From: Clostridiales bacterium
GTDB taxonomy: Bacteria > Bacillota > Clostridia > Oscillospirales > Acutalibacteraceae
Direction: 5' to 3'
DNA length: 10,365 nucleotides
Assembly (NCBI GenBank): GCA_021200075.1
Contig: JAJQGZ010000221.1
Span: 1-10,365, forward strand
Part shown: in pieces, positions 1 through 6,265 of the stretch
How positions within the stretch are numbered: position 1 is the first letter of the stretch
Layout of the letters: each line of letters opens with the position of its first letter
Notes under the pieces: generated by a model
The model's input: only the letters and a program-made list of their open reading frames with translations
What the model was told of the DNA's origin: nothing
Databases searched by the model: none
Position numbers and translations under genes: made by a program

Positions 1-184
1 TGTCCTCGGACATTTTGTAAACCATGTTACCATATCCGACATATTATCTGCCTGCATTAAAATTGCCTTACCTGCATTTACCACCGACTTGCCTATGTCT
101 TGAACAAGCTACAATGATTTTTAAATGCTCTGTATTTGGTTTTTTATTATTTGTAATCAACCGAAAAATTCTGAAATTCAACAT

Positions 185-192
185 AAAGGGGA
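185..192 (+). promoter_or_regulatory. Ribosome binding site deciding the start of the LRR gene
   Basis: AAAGGGGA lies 8 bases before ATG 201. It pairs well with the 16S anti-Shine-Dalgarno, and together with the signal peptide immediately after it settles the start. I see no convincing -35/-10 pair in 1-184. Confidence 0.6.
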
Positions 193-200
193 TTGTGAAT

Positions 201-3056
201 ATGAAGAAATTTTTAAGCTTGCTTTTGTCTTTTACAATGCTTATGACAATCACGGCAGGTCTTGACCTTTCCACATATGCGGCGGAAACAGCTTATACCT
301 GTGGAGACAATATTACTGCTGTTTATGATTCTACGACGAAAGTGCTTACTATCAGTGGCTTTGGTGATATGCCTGATTATACATCCACTTCATCAAACAG
401 GGCACCTTGGTACAGTAACAGGACAAACATAACGACGGTTGTATTCACCGATGATGAAGATGATTATATAACAAGTATTGGTAATTATGCTTTCTATGGT
501 TTTTCAAAAATAACAACTATAGAAATTCCGGCTTCTGTTACAAGCATCGGTAGCTATGCTTTCAACGGTTGCAGTCAGCTTACAAGTATTGAACTTCCTG
601 AAAATGTCACATCTATCGGTACATATTCATTTTATCAGTGTACAAAGCTTGCGAATGTTACACTGTCCGAAAAGTTGACAGAAATTCCAACACGAGCTTT
701 CAGTAGTTGTACTACTCTTACGAGTATTGACATCCCCGATAGTGTTACAAGTATCGGTGAGCGTGCATTTCAGGCGGATACAGCTTTGCAAACTGTAAAC
801 TTCGGCACAGGACTTCAATCAATCGGAACATATGCTTTTTCTGGTTGTACCAAATTGAACGCTGTGGCACTTGACCAAAACGAGGAACTTACATCCATTG
901 ATACATATGCTTTTAATGGTTGTACCGCAGTAGAAAGTATAACTCTAAATGAGGGTCTTTTGACTATCGACAACTATGCTTTTTATAATTGTAAATCAGT
1001 TACAAGCCTTGAAATTCCTTCCACAGTTATAAGCATCGGAAATGATGCTTTTGAAAGTTGCTCCGGTATAGAAACTGCGGTTGTAAACGGTGCTGTAGGA
1101 AATAATGCATTTAAAAATTGCGCAAGCTTAGCGGACTTAACCCTTTGCGATACTATCACAAGTATCGGCACCAGTGCTTTTGACGGTAGTTCTTCGCTTC
1201 TTGAAGAAATAATTATTCCGGACACAACTACATCAATCGGCGACTACGCATTCAGATATTGTGCCGCAGCAAAAACCATCGTTATCGGTGAAGGTGTTAC
1301 CGCACTCGGCACACAGGCTTTTGCAAATAATGCCAATGCTTCTCATTTGGAAACACTCATAATAAATGCAAAACAGCTTAGTGATTTCGCAGAGATAAAC
1401 TATCCTTTTTACAGAGCCGGTCAGGCGAGCGAAGGAGTAACGGTTATATTCGGTGATGCTGTTGAAAATATACCGGCATATCTTTTCAATCAGAGCAATA
1501 CCTCATCTCAATATCTCTACAATATTACTTCAATTACATTGGATACAAATGTAAAGAATATCGGTAAATGGGCATTCCGCAATTTGTTCAGCCTTGAGGA
1601 ACTGGTTATTAATTCAGAATCCATCAATGATCTTACAAGCAGTGATCAGGTATTCTATAAAGTGGGTTCATCTGTGGAAAACGGATTGTTGGTTACTTTC
1701 GGTGATACGGTTAAGAATATACCCGCATATCTTTTCTATGACTCGGCAACCACCAGCGACAATGACTATACCACAAGTATAACTTCCCTCGATCTCGGAG
1801 AAAGCGTTGAAACTATCGGTGCATATGCATTCTATTATCTCAGGAACCTGACGGATGAAATTGTAGTACCGAATAGCACCACAACTGTCGGCGAACACGC
1901 TTTCCAATTATGCCATGAAACGAGCTTGGTAACCGGTAAAAATCTTACAACCGTAGGCGCATATGCATTTCAGGGAAACTATTTAGAAAAAGTATATATC
2001 AATTCTTCCGATCTCAGCGGTTGGGTCAATGATTCATTTAGTATGGCAGGTTATTCATCGGGTTCGGTAGCGGTTACTTTCGGCGAAAATGTTCAGTCAG
2101 TCCCGACAGAGTTCCTTATGATGACAACTGCCACATCATTGGCAATTAGCATACCACGATTTACTTCCGTAACATTTGAAAACGCCGATACTATTGTAGA
2201 TGAATACGCTTTTTCAAATTGGATTTATCTTACAGATATAGACCTGCCGGCTAACACAACCGTTATTAACGACGGTATACTTTACAGCTGTATGGCATTG
2301 CAGAATGTCGAGATTCCGGAAAGCGTAACAACCATAGGCGCCTACGCATTTGAACTTTCGGCTCTTACATCAGTTGATATTTCGGCAAGCGTTACCACAA
2401 TCGACGACGGTGCTTTCTACGGCACAGCGTTGGAGAGCGTAACAATTCCCGATACGGTTACCGATCTTGGCACATCCGTATTTGCATCTTGCGATAGCCT
2501 TTCAAGTGTTACAATCGGCAGCGGAATTGATACTCTTCCGAGCAAGACATTCCAGTATTGCTCCGCTCTTACCGATATAACAATTCCGGATACGATTACT
2601 TCAATTGCTTCGTATGCATTTTACGCTTCGGCAGTTACCAATGTAACTCTCAGCGAAAATCTTGAAAGCATCGGTCTTTCAGCTTTCGCTTATTGCGAAA
2701 ATCTTGAAAGTTTAGCTATTCCGTCAAGTGTAACAAACTTACCGGAAGGGCATTCTTTGAGTGTACGGCTCTTGAAGCGGGAACTGAGAATAACAAGCTC
2801 GTTTCCTATGACGGAACTGAATATCAGTGGAATACGCTCGTTGCTCTCGGCGACGAAAACGAAGCTCTTGCATATAATGAAAGAATTATCTTCCTTGAGC
2901 ATGACCACGACTTCACCGGCGCAACAGCAGTTTCCAACAACGACGGCACACATACATATACCTGTACAGCGGACGGTTGCGACGGCTCAGACGGTTATCA
3001 GACCACAGAGTCCTGCACATACAGTTACGCAGTTACAACCGAGCCGACTTACATAA
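201..3056 (+). CDS. LRR protein, N-terminal part: signal peptide plus BspA/LRR_5 array
   Basis: I choose ATG 201, not the upstream in-frame ATG at 24. It follows an AAAGGGG ribosome site by about 8 bases and begins a classic signal peptide (MKKFLSLLLSF, hydrophobic core, likely cut near TYA-AE), while residues encoded before it look like untranslated leader. Residues about 30-85 form the cap seen before BspA repeats (LTISGFGDMPDY, then APWY). Then come roughly 25-30 repeats of about 23 residues with the pattern VTSIGxYAFxGCxxLTxIxIP. Genuine sequence stops near residue 850 (nt 2750). The last hundred residues up to the TAA at 3054 are out of frame, lose all repeat character and become rich in Ser, Thr and Arg. 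As read, the product would lack the C-terminal modules. Confidence 0.85.
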   Translation: MKKFLSLLLSFTMLMTITAGLDLSTYAAETAYTCGDNITAVYDSTTKVLTISGFGDMPDYTSTSSNRAPWYSNRTNITTVVFTDDEDDYITSIGNYAFYGFSKITTIEIPASVTSIGSYAFNGCSQLTSIELPENVTSIGTYSFYQCTKLANVTLSEKLTEIPTRAFSSCTTLTSIDIPDSVTSIGERAFQADTALQTVNFGTGLQSIGTYAFSGCTKLNAVALDQNEELTSIDTYAFNGCTAVESITLNEGLLTIDNYAFYNCKSVTSLEIPSTVISIGNDAFESCSGIETAVVNGAVGNNAFKNCASLADLTLCDTITSIGTSAFDGSSSLLEEIIIPDTTTSIGDYAFRYCAAAKTIVIGEGVTALGTQAFANNANASHLETLIINAKQLSDFAEINYPFYRAGQASEGVTVIFGDAVENIPAYLFNQSNTSSQYLYNITSITLDTNVKNIGKWAFRNLFSLEELVINSESINDLTSSDQVFYKVGSSVENGLLVTFGDTVKNIPAYLFYDSATTSDNDYTTSITSLDLGESVETIGAYAFYYLRNLTDEIVVPNSTTTVGEHAFQLCHETSLVTGKNLTTVGAYAFQGNYLEKVYINSSDLSGWVNDSFSMAGYSSGSVAVTFGENVQSVPTEFLMMTTATSLAISIPRFTSVTFENADTIVDEYAFSNWIYLTDIDLPANTTVINDGILYSCMALQNVEIPESVTTIGAYAFELSALTSVDISASVTTIDDGAFYGTALESVTIPDTVTDLGTSVFASCDSLSSVTIGSGIDTLPSKTFQYCSALTDITIPDTITSIASYAFYASAVTNVTLSENLESIGLSAFAYCENLESLAIPSSVTNLPEGHSLSVRLLKRELRITSSFPMTELNISGIRSLLSATKTKLLHIMKELSSLSMTTTSPAQQQFPTTTAHIHIPVQRTVATAQTVIRPQSPAHTVTQLQPSRLT
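465..2790 (+). repeat. Array of about 69-bp LRR_5 coding repeats
   Basis: Degenerate tandem repeats encode about 23-residue leucine-rich units; at DNA level the best conserved core resembles ACAAGTATCGGTA followed by TATGCTTT. Units before about 1340 and after about 2200 are close to consensus. The middle contains longer units (described separately). Repeats of this kind can recombine, so unit number may differ between strains and may be mis-assembled. Confidence 0.75.
1347..2230 (+). repeat. Three-copy higher-order repeat of about 75 residues inside the LRR array
   Basis: Three longer units interrupt the regular LRRs, at about 1347-1580, 1592-1830 and 1983-2212. Each starts with LE, two variable residues and (I/Y)IN or VIN, then a variable insert (LSDF, INDL, LSGW), a phenylalanine followed by xxAG or xVG, a V(T/A)VxFG or LVTFGD strand, then a proline-containing turn (NIPAYLF twice, SVPTEFL in the third) and a return to the YAF motif. 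The third copy is the most diverged. This is the island type known from BspA-like proteins, and points to duplication of a composite unit. Confidence 0.65.
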
Positions 3057-3556
3057 GCGCAGGCGTGGGCACTTATACCTGCACGGTTTGCGGATATTCC
3101 TACACGGTTGAGATTGCGGCTCTTGTTGCTCCGAGCGACGACAGCACAACAAGCGGCGGCTCATCATCGGCTGATTCTTCGTCAACCGCAACTACTACTC
3201 CTACTTCAGCGGCAGTTGAGGGTACAATTCCGCTGGTTACAGGCACTAAGTTCAAGTCAAGAACTACAAGCTCGATAACAATTACCTGGATAAAGGCTGA
3301 CGGAATTACAAGCTATGCAATCTATCAGTATAATTATTCAACCGATGACTATGAGCTGATTGATACCGTAGGCGATGTTACTCAGTACAAGGTTACAGGA
3401 CTTAAGGCGGGAACAAAGTACAAGTTCAAGGTTGCCACTATTAAGGACGGCGTAATCGGCAGAAGAGGAACCTGCTATGTTAAGACCGTAACCAAGCCTA
3501 AGAAAGTTACGGTAAAGAGTGTAAAGGCTTCATCAAAAGCGTTCACCGTTAAGTAG
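2750..3556 (+). CDS. LRR protein, middle/C-terminal fragment: TYTC/CG modules, linker, first Fn3
   Basis: This is the continuation of the LRR protein in the shifted frame, with no start codon of its own that need be real. It opens with the last LRR half (AFFECTAL). Next is a roughly 90-residue region with two similar segments ending HTYTCTADGC and GTYTCTVCGYSYT, a cysteine-paired motif often seen in exported proteins of Ruminococcus-type bacteria. A Ser/Thr/Gly-rich linker follows (around nt 3135-3220). An Fn3-like domain then runs from about 3235 to 3505, with the strands SSITITWIKADG, YAIYQYN and the hallmark VTGLKAGTKYKFKV. The second Fn3 starts at KKVTVKSVKASSKAFTVK and is cut by the TAG at 3554. 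Confidence 0.75.
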   Translation, partial: AFFECTALEAGTENNKLVSYDGTEYQWNTLVALGDENEALAYNERIIFLEHDHDFTGATAVSNNDGTHTYTCTADGCDGSDGYQTTESCTYSYAVTTEPTYISAGVGTYTCTVCGYSYTVEIAALVAPSDDSTTSGGSSSADSSSTATTTPTSAAVEGTIPLVTGTKFKSRTTSSITITWIKADGITSYAIYQYNYSTDDYELIDTVGDVTQYKVTGLKAGTKYKFKVATIKDGVIGRRGTCYVKTVTKPKKVTVKSVKASSKAFTVK

Positions 3557-3781
3557 AACAAGCGTAAGTCTGACGGCTATCAGGTTCAGTATGCAACAAA
3601 TAAGAAGTTCACTAAGAACAAGAAGAGTGTTACCGTTAAGGGTAAGAAGAATACTTCCAAGAAGATTTCGGGTCTCAAGAAGAACACGAAGTATTATGTA
3701 AGAGTAAGAGCTTACAAAACGGTAAACGGCAAAAAGGTTTACGGTAGTTGGTCGACCGTTAAGGTTGTCACAACTAAGTAA
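3557..3781 (+). CDS. LRR protein, C-terminal fragment after the in-frame TAG: remainder of second Fn3
   Basis: In the same frame as the preceding fragment, this encodes about 74 residues ending at TAA 3779-3781. It matches the second half of a bacterial Fn3 repeat: DGYQVQYATNKKF, then ISGLKKNTKYYVRVRAY, then GKKVYGSWSTVKVV. It is strongly basic (many Lys), as is common for the terminal Fn3 of secreted proteins in this group. There is no ribosome site or plausible start immediately after the TAG, so it is only expressed by readthrough or if the TAG is a sequence error. Confidence 0.7.
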   Translation, partial: NKRKSDGYQVQYATNKKFTKNKKSVTVKGKKNTSKKISGLKKNTKYYVRVRAYKTVNGKKVYGSWSTVKVVTTK

Positions 3782-3798
3782 AATATAAGAATTCTTGC

Positions 3799-3835
3799 AA
3801 AAATCGCCTTGGGCAATTTGCCTGGGGCGGTTTTT
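3799..3835 (+). terminator. Strong intrinsic terminator after the LRR gene
   Basis: AAAAATCGCCTTGGGC (3799-3814) pairs with GCCTGGGGCGGTTTTT (3820-3835) around the loop AATTT: about 16 pairs including four G-T wobbles, ending in a T-rich tail to 3840. It begins 17 bases after the repaired stop of the LRR gene, which supports 3779-3781 as the real end. The A/T symmetry means it could also act on the minus strand, but no minus-strand gene faces it. Confidence 0.85.
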
Positions 3836-4060
3836 GTTTTACGCAGCTTTGAGGTTTATTTTGAAATCTCGTTGCAAACTGCTGTTGATTTGCAAATAGC
3901 TGATAGCTTGATTGTTCGATTTTTAACGGTTTTTTGAGTTAAAATCATCGTAATCTAATTCTCGCCGGTGTGTTAATATTACATATTTTTCGCTGTTATG
4001 CGGTTATAATAATCACGGTCGGTCAGACCGTGATTTTGCTTTTTGCAGGATGTGTGAATT
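3836..4060 (+). promoter_or_regulatory. Intergenic region with candidate spoIIE promoter and perfect inverted repeat
   Basis: About 225 bases without a gene. A perfect TATAAT sits at 4005-4010 with no good -35 at 17 bases (CATATT at 3982-3987). I see no canonical Spo0A box (TGTCGAA or its complement). Directly after the TATAAT comes an inverted repeat, AATCACGGTC (4011-4020) and GACCGTGATT (4026-4035), loop GGTCA, followed by TTGCTTTTT. If the TATAAT is used, transcription would start inside the left arm, so the repeat would act as an operator; if transcription comes from further upstream, the hairpin plus T-run looks like a terminator or attenuator. The rest of the region shows nothing I recognise. 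Confidence 0.4.
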
Positions 4061-4921
4061 ATGAAGATTTCGCAAAAGCTTGTTGAGAAGAAAAAAATAT
4101 CCTCTCTTACCGTGTGGCTCAAAAGAATACTCTGGGGCGCAGTGTCGCTTGCGCTCAGCTTTTCGTCCGTATTCGGCGGCAGCAGTCCGTTTGCTGTTTC
4201 TCTTATTGCGGTTTAAAGCAGTCATAATTTTTTGTTTTGCACCGTCGACGGAGCGTTGGGGTATATTATTTTTTGCAATCATATAGGCGCCGTCAGGTAT
4301 TTCAGTGCGGTACTGATAGCTGCTCTCGACACCTTTGCGCTGAACATTTTTAAGAGTAAAAGCCGTCCTGCACTCCCTATGCTGATTTCATTTTTATCTG
4401 TCTTTTCAACGGGGATTGTTATGAATTTTAAAGCCTCCGCTTCTGTCGGCGAATATGCTCTGATATTTGCCGAGGCGGTGCTTGCCGGCGGCGGTAGCTT
4501 TTTCTTCGATAGGGCGGTGAACTGTAATTTCAGGCGTATAAAATTTAAAGCCTTGCCGATTACCGATATGACCTGCATTATCGTATCGGGCGCTTTGGTG
4601 CTTTCGAGTCTTTCCTTTATAGAGATAAACGGTATTGCTCCCGCTCGGATTTTTGCCGTTTTGATTATACTTATTGCAGTTCGTTTTTCCTCGCAGAGAA
4701 GCGCAATAATCACCTCTCTTTGCCTTGGTTTTGCTCTCGGTATCAGCAGGGAGGACAGCTTGTTTTTGCTCGGAGCTTATGCCTTTTCCGCCTTGGTGAG
4801 CAGTCTTTTTACATCTTTTTCAAGCCTTGGAATCGGTATTTCTTGCACTCTTTCTATGGCGTTTTTTACGTTGCGGCGGATATGGGCGGCTTCTCCGTCT
4901 GCTGTGCGGCGGAAAGTTTAA
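4061..4921 (+). CDS. spoIIE: SpoIIE N-terminal membrane region (two pieces split by TAA 4214)
   Basis: The first 51 codons encode a basic start (MKISQKLVEKKK) and a first hydrophobic segment ending SPFAVSLIAV, the usual beginning of the SpoIIE membrane domain. TAA 4214-4216 interrupts it; the same frame resumes directly (FCTVDGALGYII) and is open to 4921. The region is hydrophobic with several segments, such as FSAVLIAALDTFAL, MLISFLSVFSTGIV, MTCIIVSGALVLSSLSF and FAVLIILIAVRF, matching a multi-pass membrane domain. True sequence ends near 4857 (SLGIGISCTL); the following twenty-odd residues to the stop at 4919 are out of frame and arginine-rich. Confidence 0.75.
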
Positions 4922-5166
4922 TCGCATCTGTTATTCTTGCTCTGCTTCCGCAAACGGCAGCCGATAAAATTACAGAACTGTGCGGAAGCGGTGCGGATAC
5001 TACTCCCGACGGCAGTTTGCGGCAAAGTCTTGTGGTCAGGCTTAGGTTCGCGTCGTCCGCTCTCGCGCAGGTCAGTGAAAGCGTAAAGGATGCAAGGGAA
5101 AAGATAAATAATTTATCCTCGTCCCGGCCGATAGAAAGCGAGCTTCGTATGGTGGCGGCGGATTAA
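4858..5166 (+). CDS. spoIIE: SpoIIE fragment: end of membrane domain and start of cytoplasmic region
   Basis: In the frame shifted by one base, YGVFYVAADMGGFSVCCAAE continues the last membrane segments (LIASVILALLP), then enters the cytoplasmic part (LRQSLVVRLRFASSALAQVSESV), which resembles the helical central region of SpoIIE. It ends at TAA 5164-5166 after ELRMVAAD, where family members carry on into the conserved segment before the phosphatase. An open frame begins further upstream, but only the part after 4857 carries SpoIIE sequence. There is no credible independent start. Confidence 0.65.
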   Translation, partial: GVFYVAADMGGFSVCCAAESLIASVILALLPQTAADKITELCGSGADTTPDGSLRQSLVVRLRFASSALAQVSESVKDAREKINNLSSSRPIESELRMVAAD

Positions 5167-5462
5167 TTTTTTCAATATCAGATATGCTGGAGGATTTGGC
5201 TTTTGAATTTGACGAGGCGGAAAATTTTGATTTTAAATCAGCCGGCAGGATAAGGCGAATGCTCGGCGAATACGATATTTTTCCCGAAAATATATCCGTA
5301 ATTTGTGATAAATACGACCGCCTGCGTATTGAAATTCTCGCTCCTAAAAATACTCATGGACTTGAAAGTGCAAGGGTGAAAAACGAAATATCGAAAATCT
5401 GCAAGCGTGACTTTGAAAAGGGCAGACTTACTCTTTCAAAAAAACGGAATTTTGCTGAATAA
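5164..5462 (+). CDS. spoIIE: SpoIIE fragment: central cytoplasmic region before the phosphatase
   Basis: After another one-base shift the protein resumes as SISDMLEDLAFEFDEAENFD, typical of the SpoIIE central region, and runs through RIRRMLGEYDI and a segment DKYDRLRIEIL to GRLTLS. This part helps septal localisation and dimerisation in characterised SpoIIE. The stop at 5460-5462 is created by the first copy of the 20-bp duplication. The piece could in principle start at ATG 5184, but no ribosome site precedes that codon. Confidence 0.65.
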
Positions 5463-5480
5463 AACGGAATTTTGCTGAAT
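5441..5480 (+). repeat. Exact 20-bp tandem duplication inside spoIIE
   Basis: The unit AAAACGGAATTTTGCTGAAT occurs at 5441-5460 and again at 5461-5480 with no mismatch. A weaker third relative (AAAAGCCGAATTTT) follows about 7 bases later. The duplication introduces TAA at 5460. Removing one copy and one A from the preceding A7 run (5438-5444) restores a single open frame from the GRLTLS segment into the phosphatase, a net 21 bases. Confidence 0.9.
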
Positions 5481-6134
5481 ATGGTGGAAAAGCCGAATTT
5501 TAAAATGAGCATCGGCTTTGCACAGTATTGCGCCGAGGGCAATTTGTGCGGCGATACGATAAAGACGATAAACGATTCAAAGGGTCATATGATATTGATA
5601 ATAAGTGACGGTATGGGCAAGGGCAGCAGGGCGGCGCTTGACGGAGCGATGGGTGCCGGTCTTCTTTCAAAGCTCCTTTGCACCGGCTTCGGCTTTGATT
5701 CGTCGCTTAAAGTTGTCAACAGTGCTCTGCTTGTCAAAAGCTCGGACAAAAGTCTCGCAACCCTTGATTGCGCCTGCATAGATTTATTCACAGGAAAATG
5801 CGAATTTTACAAGGCGGGAGCGCTGGCTTCTTACATAGTCAAGCAAAATGAGATTACAAAATGTGAGCTTTCATCAATGCCTGCCGGAATACTCAGGGGC
5901 ATAGAATTTGCAAAGCGGACAACCGTTCTCACCGTTGATGATGAAATTGTGCTTCTCTCCGACGGAATAACGGATTTGGGCGGTGGATGGCTTGAGGAAT
6001 TGCTTGAATATGACGGCTTTTACTCAGTAAACGAAAAGGCGCAGGCAGTTCTCGATACGGCTGTCAAAAATTCTCCGCCTCGGTACAGGGACGATATGTC
6101 CGTTATAATCGTCAAGCTGATAAACGCCGATTAG
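5472..6134 (+). CDS. spoIIE: SpoIIE C-terminal PP2C phosphatase domain
   Basis: An uninterrupted 220-codon frame ends at TAG 6132-6134. It holds the complete SpoIIE-type PP2C domain: IGFAQYCAEGNLCGD, then IISDGMGKGSRAA, then LLVKSSDKSLATLD and CIDLFTGKCEFYKAGA, then MPAGIL, then LLSDGITD and finally YRDDMSVIIVKL. The acidic residues that bind the metal ions are all there (in CGD, SDGMG, LSDG and RDDMS). It is in the same frame as the preceding fragment, separated only by TAA 5460-5462. A TTG at 5472 or ATG at 5481 could serve as a start, but no ribosome site is evident, so independent expression as a soluble phosphatase is unlikely though not excluded. Confidence 0.8.
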   Translation: MLNMVEKPNFKMSIGFAQYCAEGNLCGDTIKTINDSKGHMILIISDGMGKGSRAALDGAMGAGLLSKLLCTGFGFDSSLKVVNSALLVKSSDKSLATLDCACIDLFTGKCEFYKAGALASYIVKQNEITKCELSSMPAGILRGIEFAKRTTVLTVDDEIVLLSDGITDLGGGWLEELLEYDGFYSVNEKAQAVLDTAVKNSPPRYRDDMSVIIVKLINAD

Positions 6135-6265
6135 AATATATGGATTTCTGCTTTTTATCCGTCATATTAAATTTATTTTCCGTTTGTATTTATAATGTGA
6201 AAATTTCTGCAAATGATTATAAGGAGATTACAATCGGCGTGTATTTACGCCTGCGGAGGTAAAAT
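6135..6265 (+). promoter_or_regulatory. Leader and candidate promoter of the pts operon
   Basis: A perfect TATAAT lies at 6191-6196; the best -35 candidate is the weak TTAAAT at 6167-6172 (18-base spacer). The leader contains AAGGAG at 6221-6226, a small hairpin GGCGT (6236-6240) / ACGCC (6247-6251) with a 6-base loop, and the ribosome site GGAGGT at 6255-6260, 5 bases before ATG 6266. The hairpin ends only 3 bases before the ribosome site. I see no convincing catabolite-response element and no clear ribonucleic-antiterminator/terminator pair of the GlcT type. No terminator hairpin is visible right after spoIIE. Confidence 0.4.

Larger units (their letters stand above)
201..3781 (+). pseudogene. 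Secreted BspA-like leucine-rich-repeat protein with C-terminal Fn3 domains, reading frame broken twice
   Basis: Whole-gene view of a protein of about 1193 residues once two breaks are repaired. Order: signal peptide, BspA-type N-terminal cap, LRR_5 array, cysteine-bearing TYTC/CG modules, Ser/Thr-rich linker, two Fn3-like domains with a lysine-rich end. Such proteins are exported and usually mediate surface adhesion or binding; the ligand here is unknown. Break 1 lies near 2748-2750, where one G appears to be missing (GGG instead of GGGG); the LRR continues exactly in the next frame (LPEG then AFFECTALE). Break 2 is a TAG at 3554-3556 in the second Fn3, at a position where this fold normally has Trp (FTVKW), so TGG to TAG fits. 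No LPxTG anchor, S-layer homology domain or dockerin is visible. The true end is TAA at 3779-3781, just before a terminator. Family assignment is firm; whether the gene is truly dead is not. Confidence 0.85.
4061..6134 (+). pseudogene. spoIIE: Stage II sporulation protein E (membrane-bound PP2C phosphatase), reading frame broken four times
   Basis: SpoIIE dephosphorylates the anti-anti-sigma factor SpoIIAA at the asymmetric septum, releasing sigma-F in the forespore. Repaired length is about 690 residues, somewhat short of the 827 of Bacillus subtilis. Order: polytopic membrane region (nt 4061 to about 4940), central cytoplasmic region (about 4940-5460), PP2C-type phosphatase (about 5480-6134). 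ATG 4061 follows AGGA by 10 bases. Lesions: in-frame TAA at 4214-4216; loss of one base near 4857; loss of one base near 5163; and an exact 20-bp tandem duplication (5441-5480) giving TAA at 5460-5462. Protein similarity continues after each. The phosphatase is intact within its frame and keeps its aspartates. Sequence error explains the single-base losses; the duplication and the stop hint at possible real decay. Identity is firm, functional state unknown. Confidence 0.85.

Noticed and set aside
1..108. Open frames running off the left edge on both strands (minus strand 1-108; plus strand to TGA 101-103)
   Set aside because: Both are only 33-36 codons, neither shows a family motif I recognise, and the two cannot both be coding. 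Left as unassigned; more sequence to the left is needed to decide.
24..200. Upstream in-frame extension of the LRR gene to ATG 24
   Set aside because: No ribosome site, no plausible protein character, and a textbook signal peptide with a good ribosome site starts at 201.
2745..2756. Programmed -1 ribosomal frameshift in the LRR gene
   Set aside because: No X-XXY-YYZ slippery heptamer and no obvious downstream pseudoknot; a lost G in a G-run is simpler, and other genes here show the same kind of break.
465..2790. The regular repeats as a CRISPR array
   Set aside because: Units are degenerate, in frame, and encode LRR_5 repeats; there are no identical repeats with unique spacers and no cas genes.
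2690..2953. Minus-strand frames opposite the LRR gene, spoIIE and ptsI
   Set aside because: They are antisense shadows of strongly supported + strand proteins, with low-complexity or cysteine/serine-rich translations and no ribosome sites.
3554..4216. Recoding of stop codons (TAG and TAA as sense)
   Set aside because: TAG and TAA also end intact frames here (ptsH TAA, phosphatase TAG, IIA TAG), so a changed genetic code does not fit.
6181..6230. Catabolite-response element near TGTGAAAATTTCTGCA
   Set aside because: It lacks the central CG and the symmetry of the cre consensus; the resemblance is too weak to call.
6236..6251. Hairpin before the permease as a GlcT-type antiterminator target or riboswitch
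   Set aside because: Only a 5-bp stem, with no overlapping terminator or T-run, and no recognisable aptamer core; noted only as a leader hairpin.
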